NCBI RefSeq assembly: GCF_028769735.1
Contig: NC_088178.1
Coordinates: forward strand, 19,108,357-19,172,356
Length of the DNA: 64,000 nucleotides
Direction: 5' to 3'
DNA from: Zonotrichia leucophrys gambelii
Lineage: Eukaryota > Chordata > Aves > Passeriformes > Passerellidae
Part shown: positions 63,366 through 64,000 of the stretch, piece after piece
Position numbering within the stretch: position 1 is the first letter of the stretch
How the letters are laid out: every line of letters starts with the position of its first letter
Translations under genes and position numbers: made by a program
Notes under the pieces: model-generated
What the model saw: the letters and a program-made list of their open reading frames with translations, nothing else
What the model was told of the DNA's origin: nothing
Databases searched by the model: none

Positions 63366-64000
63366 CTTGAGTTCTAGTTCTGAATGAAACTTCCATTCAC
63401 TTATTATTAATTTTGGATGTTTTGTAATTTTTTTTCCCCCAGGAAAAACAATGCACAAATTGATATAGTTTTATGTAAAATCCTCCATGTATCTGGTATC
63501 TGTCCTTAGGTCCTTGGAAATGTGTGTTCCTGCTCTGGATTGTAAAGCAGTTCTAAAAACTGCTCAATACAAAAGCAATTATTCTTTCTAAGTAATTAGT
63601 ACCAAGCTTTAAAATCAATCTTCTGGTTATAATTTGTTTTAAAAGACTGCTCCAAGTTTATGCTAATTATATTACTCACATTCATGTGATAAAAGGCATT
63701 AACATGGTGCTTTTACTCCGTGGATTTCCAAAAGGAATATAAAAGTAAACCCTGAACCTGCAGAGTTTCAATGCTAAGGATCATGCCTGGTGAGCAGCCT
63801 GTTGGCTTTTAACACAATGCTGAACAGATGTAGAATTGAAACCTGTATTTAACAGAAGTTGCCTCACAAATAAAGGGAAGAAATCTGATATTTTCCAGCC
63901 AAATCTTAAACTTCTGAGTTACAATCCAATTTAGTAAATTTTAATTGGTGCTGGTGAGGCAGCTTTGGTGTGGGAAGTCACACAACTCAACTGTAACTGC

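Larger units (their letters stand above)
55782..64000 (-). other. AK5: AK5 intron upstream of the P-loop exon (open at window edge)
   Basis: No exon encoding the residues that precede GGPGSGKG, or the first kinase domain, could be found, so the intron probably runs past 64 kb. It contains a GC/CpG-enriched block (about 56150-56700), a weak CR1-like stretch near 60425-60450, and a clear minus-strand CR1 at about 62825-63365. Confidence 0.65.

Noticed and set aside
1..64000. CRISPR arrays, operons, phage-like or other microbial systems
   Set aside because: The window has vertebrate intron-exon genes, CR1 elements and poly(A) signals. No regular short repeats with spacers or clustered bacterial-type genes were seen.

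Overview
This is nuclear DNA from a vertebrate, almost certainly a bird. It is AT-rich and intron-dominated, and it carries CR1 non-LTR retrotransposon remnants of the avian/sauropsid kind. Its two coding loci match human genes that lie side by side on chromosome 1p31. There are no prokaryotic-style genes, operons or CRISPR arrays.

Left part (about 1-39.5 kb, + strand): ZZZ3, a subunit of the ATAC histone acetyltransferase complex. Eleven coding exons can be placed, each with GT/AG splice sites and compatible phases. Joined, they give an intact 906-residue protein (human about 903, from memory). One very large first coding exon (10334-11844) encodes the disordered N-terminal half. A roughly 12.7 kb intron follows. 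Then ten small exons encode a coiled-coil segment, a SANT/Myb domain and a C-terminal ZZ zinc finger. The 3' UTR ends near a poly(A) signal at 39517. Bases 1-10291 are upstream of the first coding exon and probably hold 5' UTR intron; no promoter or non-coding first exon could be pinned down.

Middle (about 39.5-42.6 kb): the tail-to-tail gap between two convergent genes, with a GC-rich spot and a long-armed CAG/CTG inverted repeat.

Right part (about 42.6-64 kb, - strand): the last four coding exons of AK5 (adenylate kinase 5), covering the second (C-terminal) adenylate kinase domain. Earlier AK5 exons were not found and are presumed to lie beyond 64 kb. The order ZZZ3> <AK5 matches the human arrangement.

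The most striking observation concerns AK5. The exons are open and correctly spliced, and the P-loop is intact. Yet the second kinase domain has lost the arginines that bind AMP and the transferred phosphates: LLR has become LLQ, DGYPR has become DGYPQ, and a ten-codon deletion removes the LID arginines. This suggests a pseudo-enzyme domain in this lineage. Smaller observations include a tandem (NAGNAG) acceptor and a minimal uORF in ZZZ3, a perfect 62-bp tandem duplication, several inverted repeats, and a GC/CpG-enriched block just upstream of the AK5 P-loop exon.
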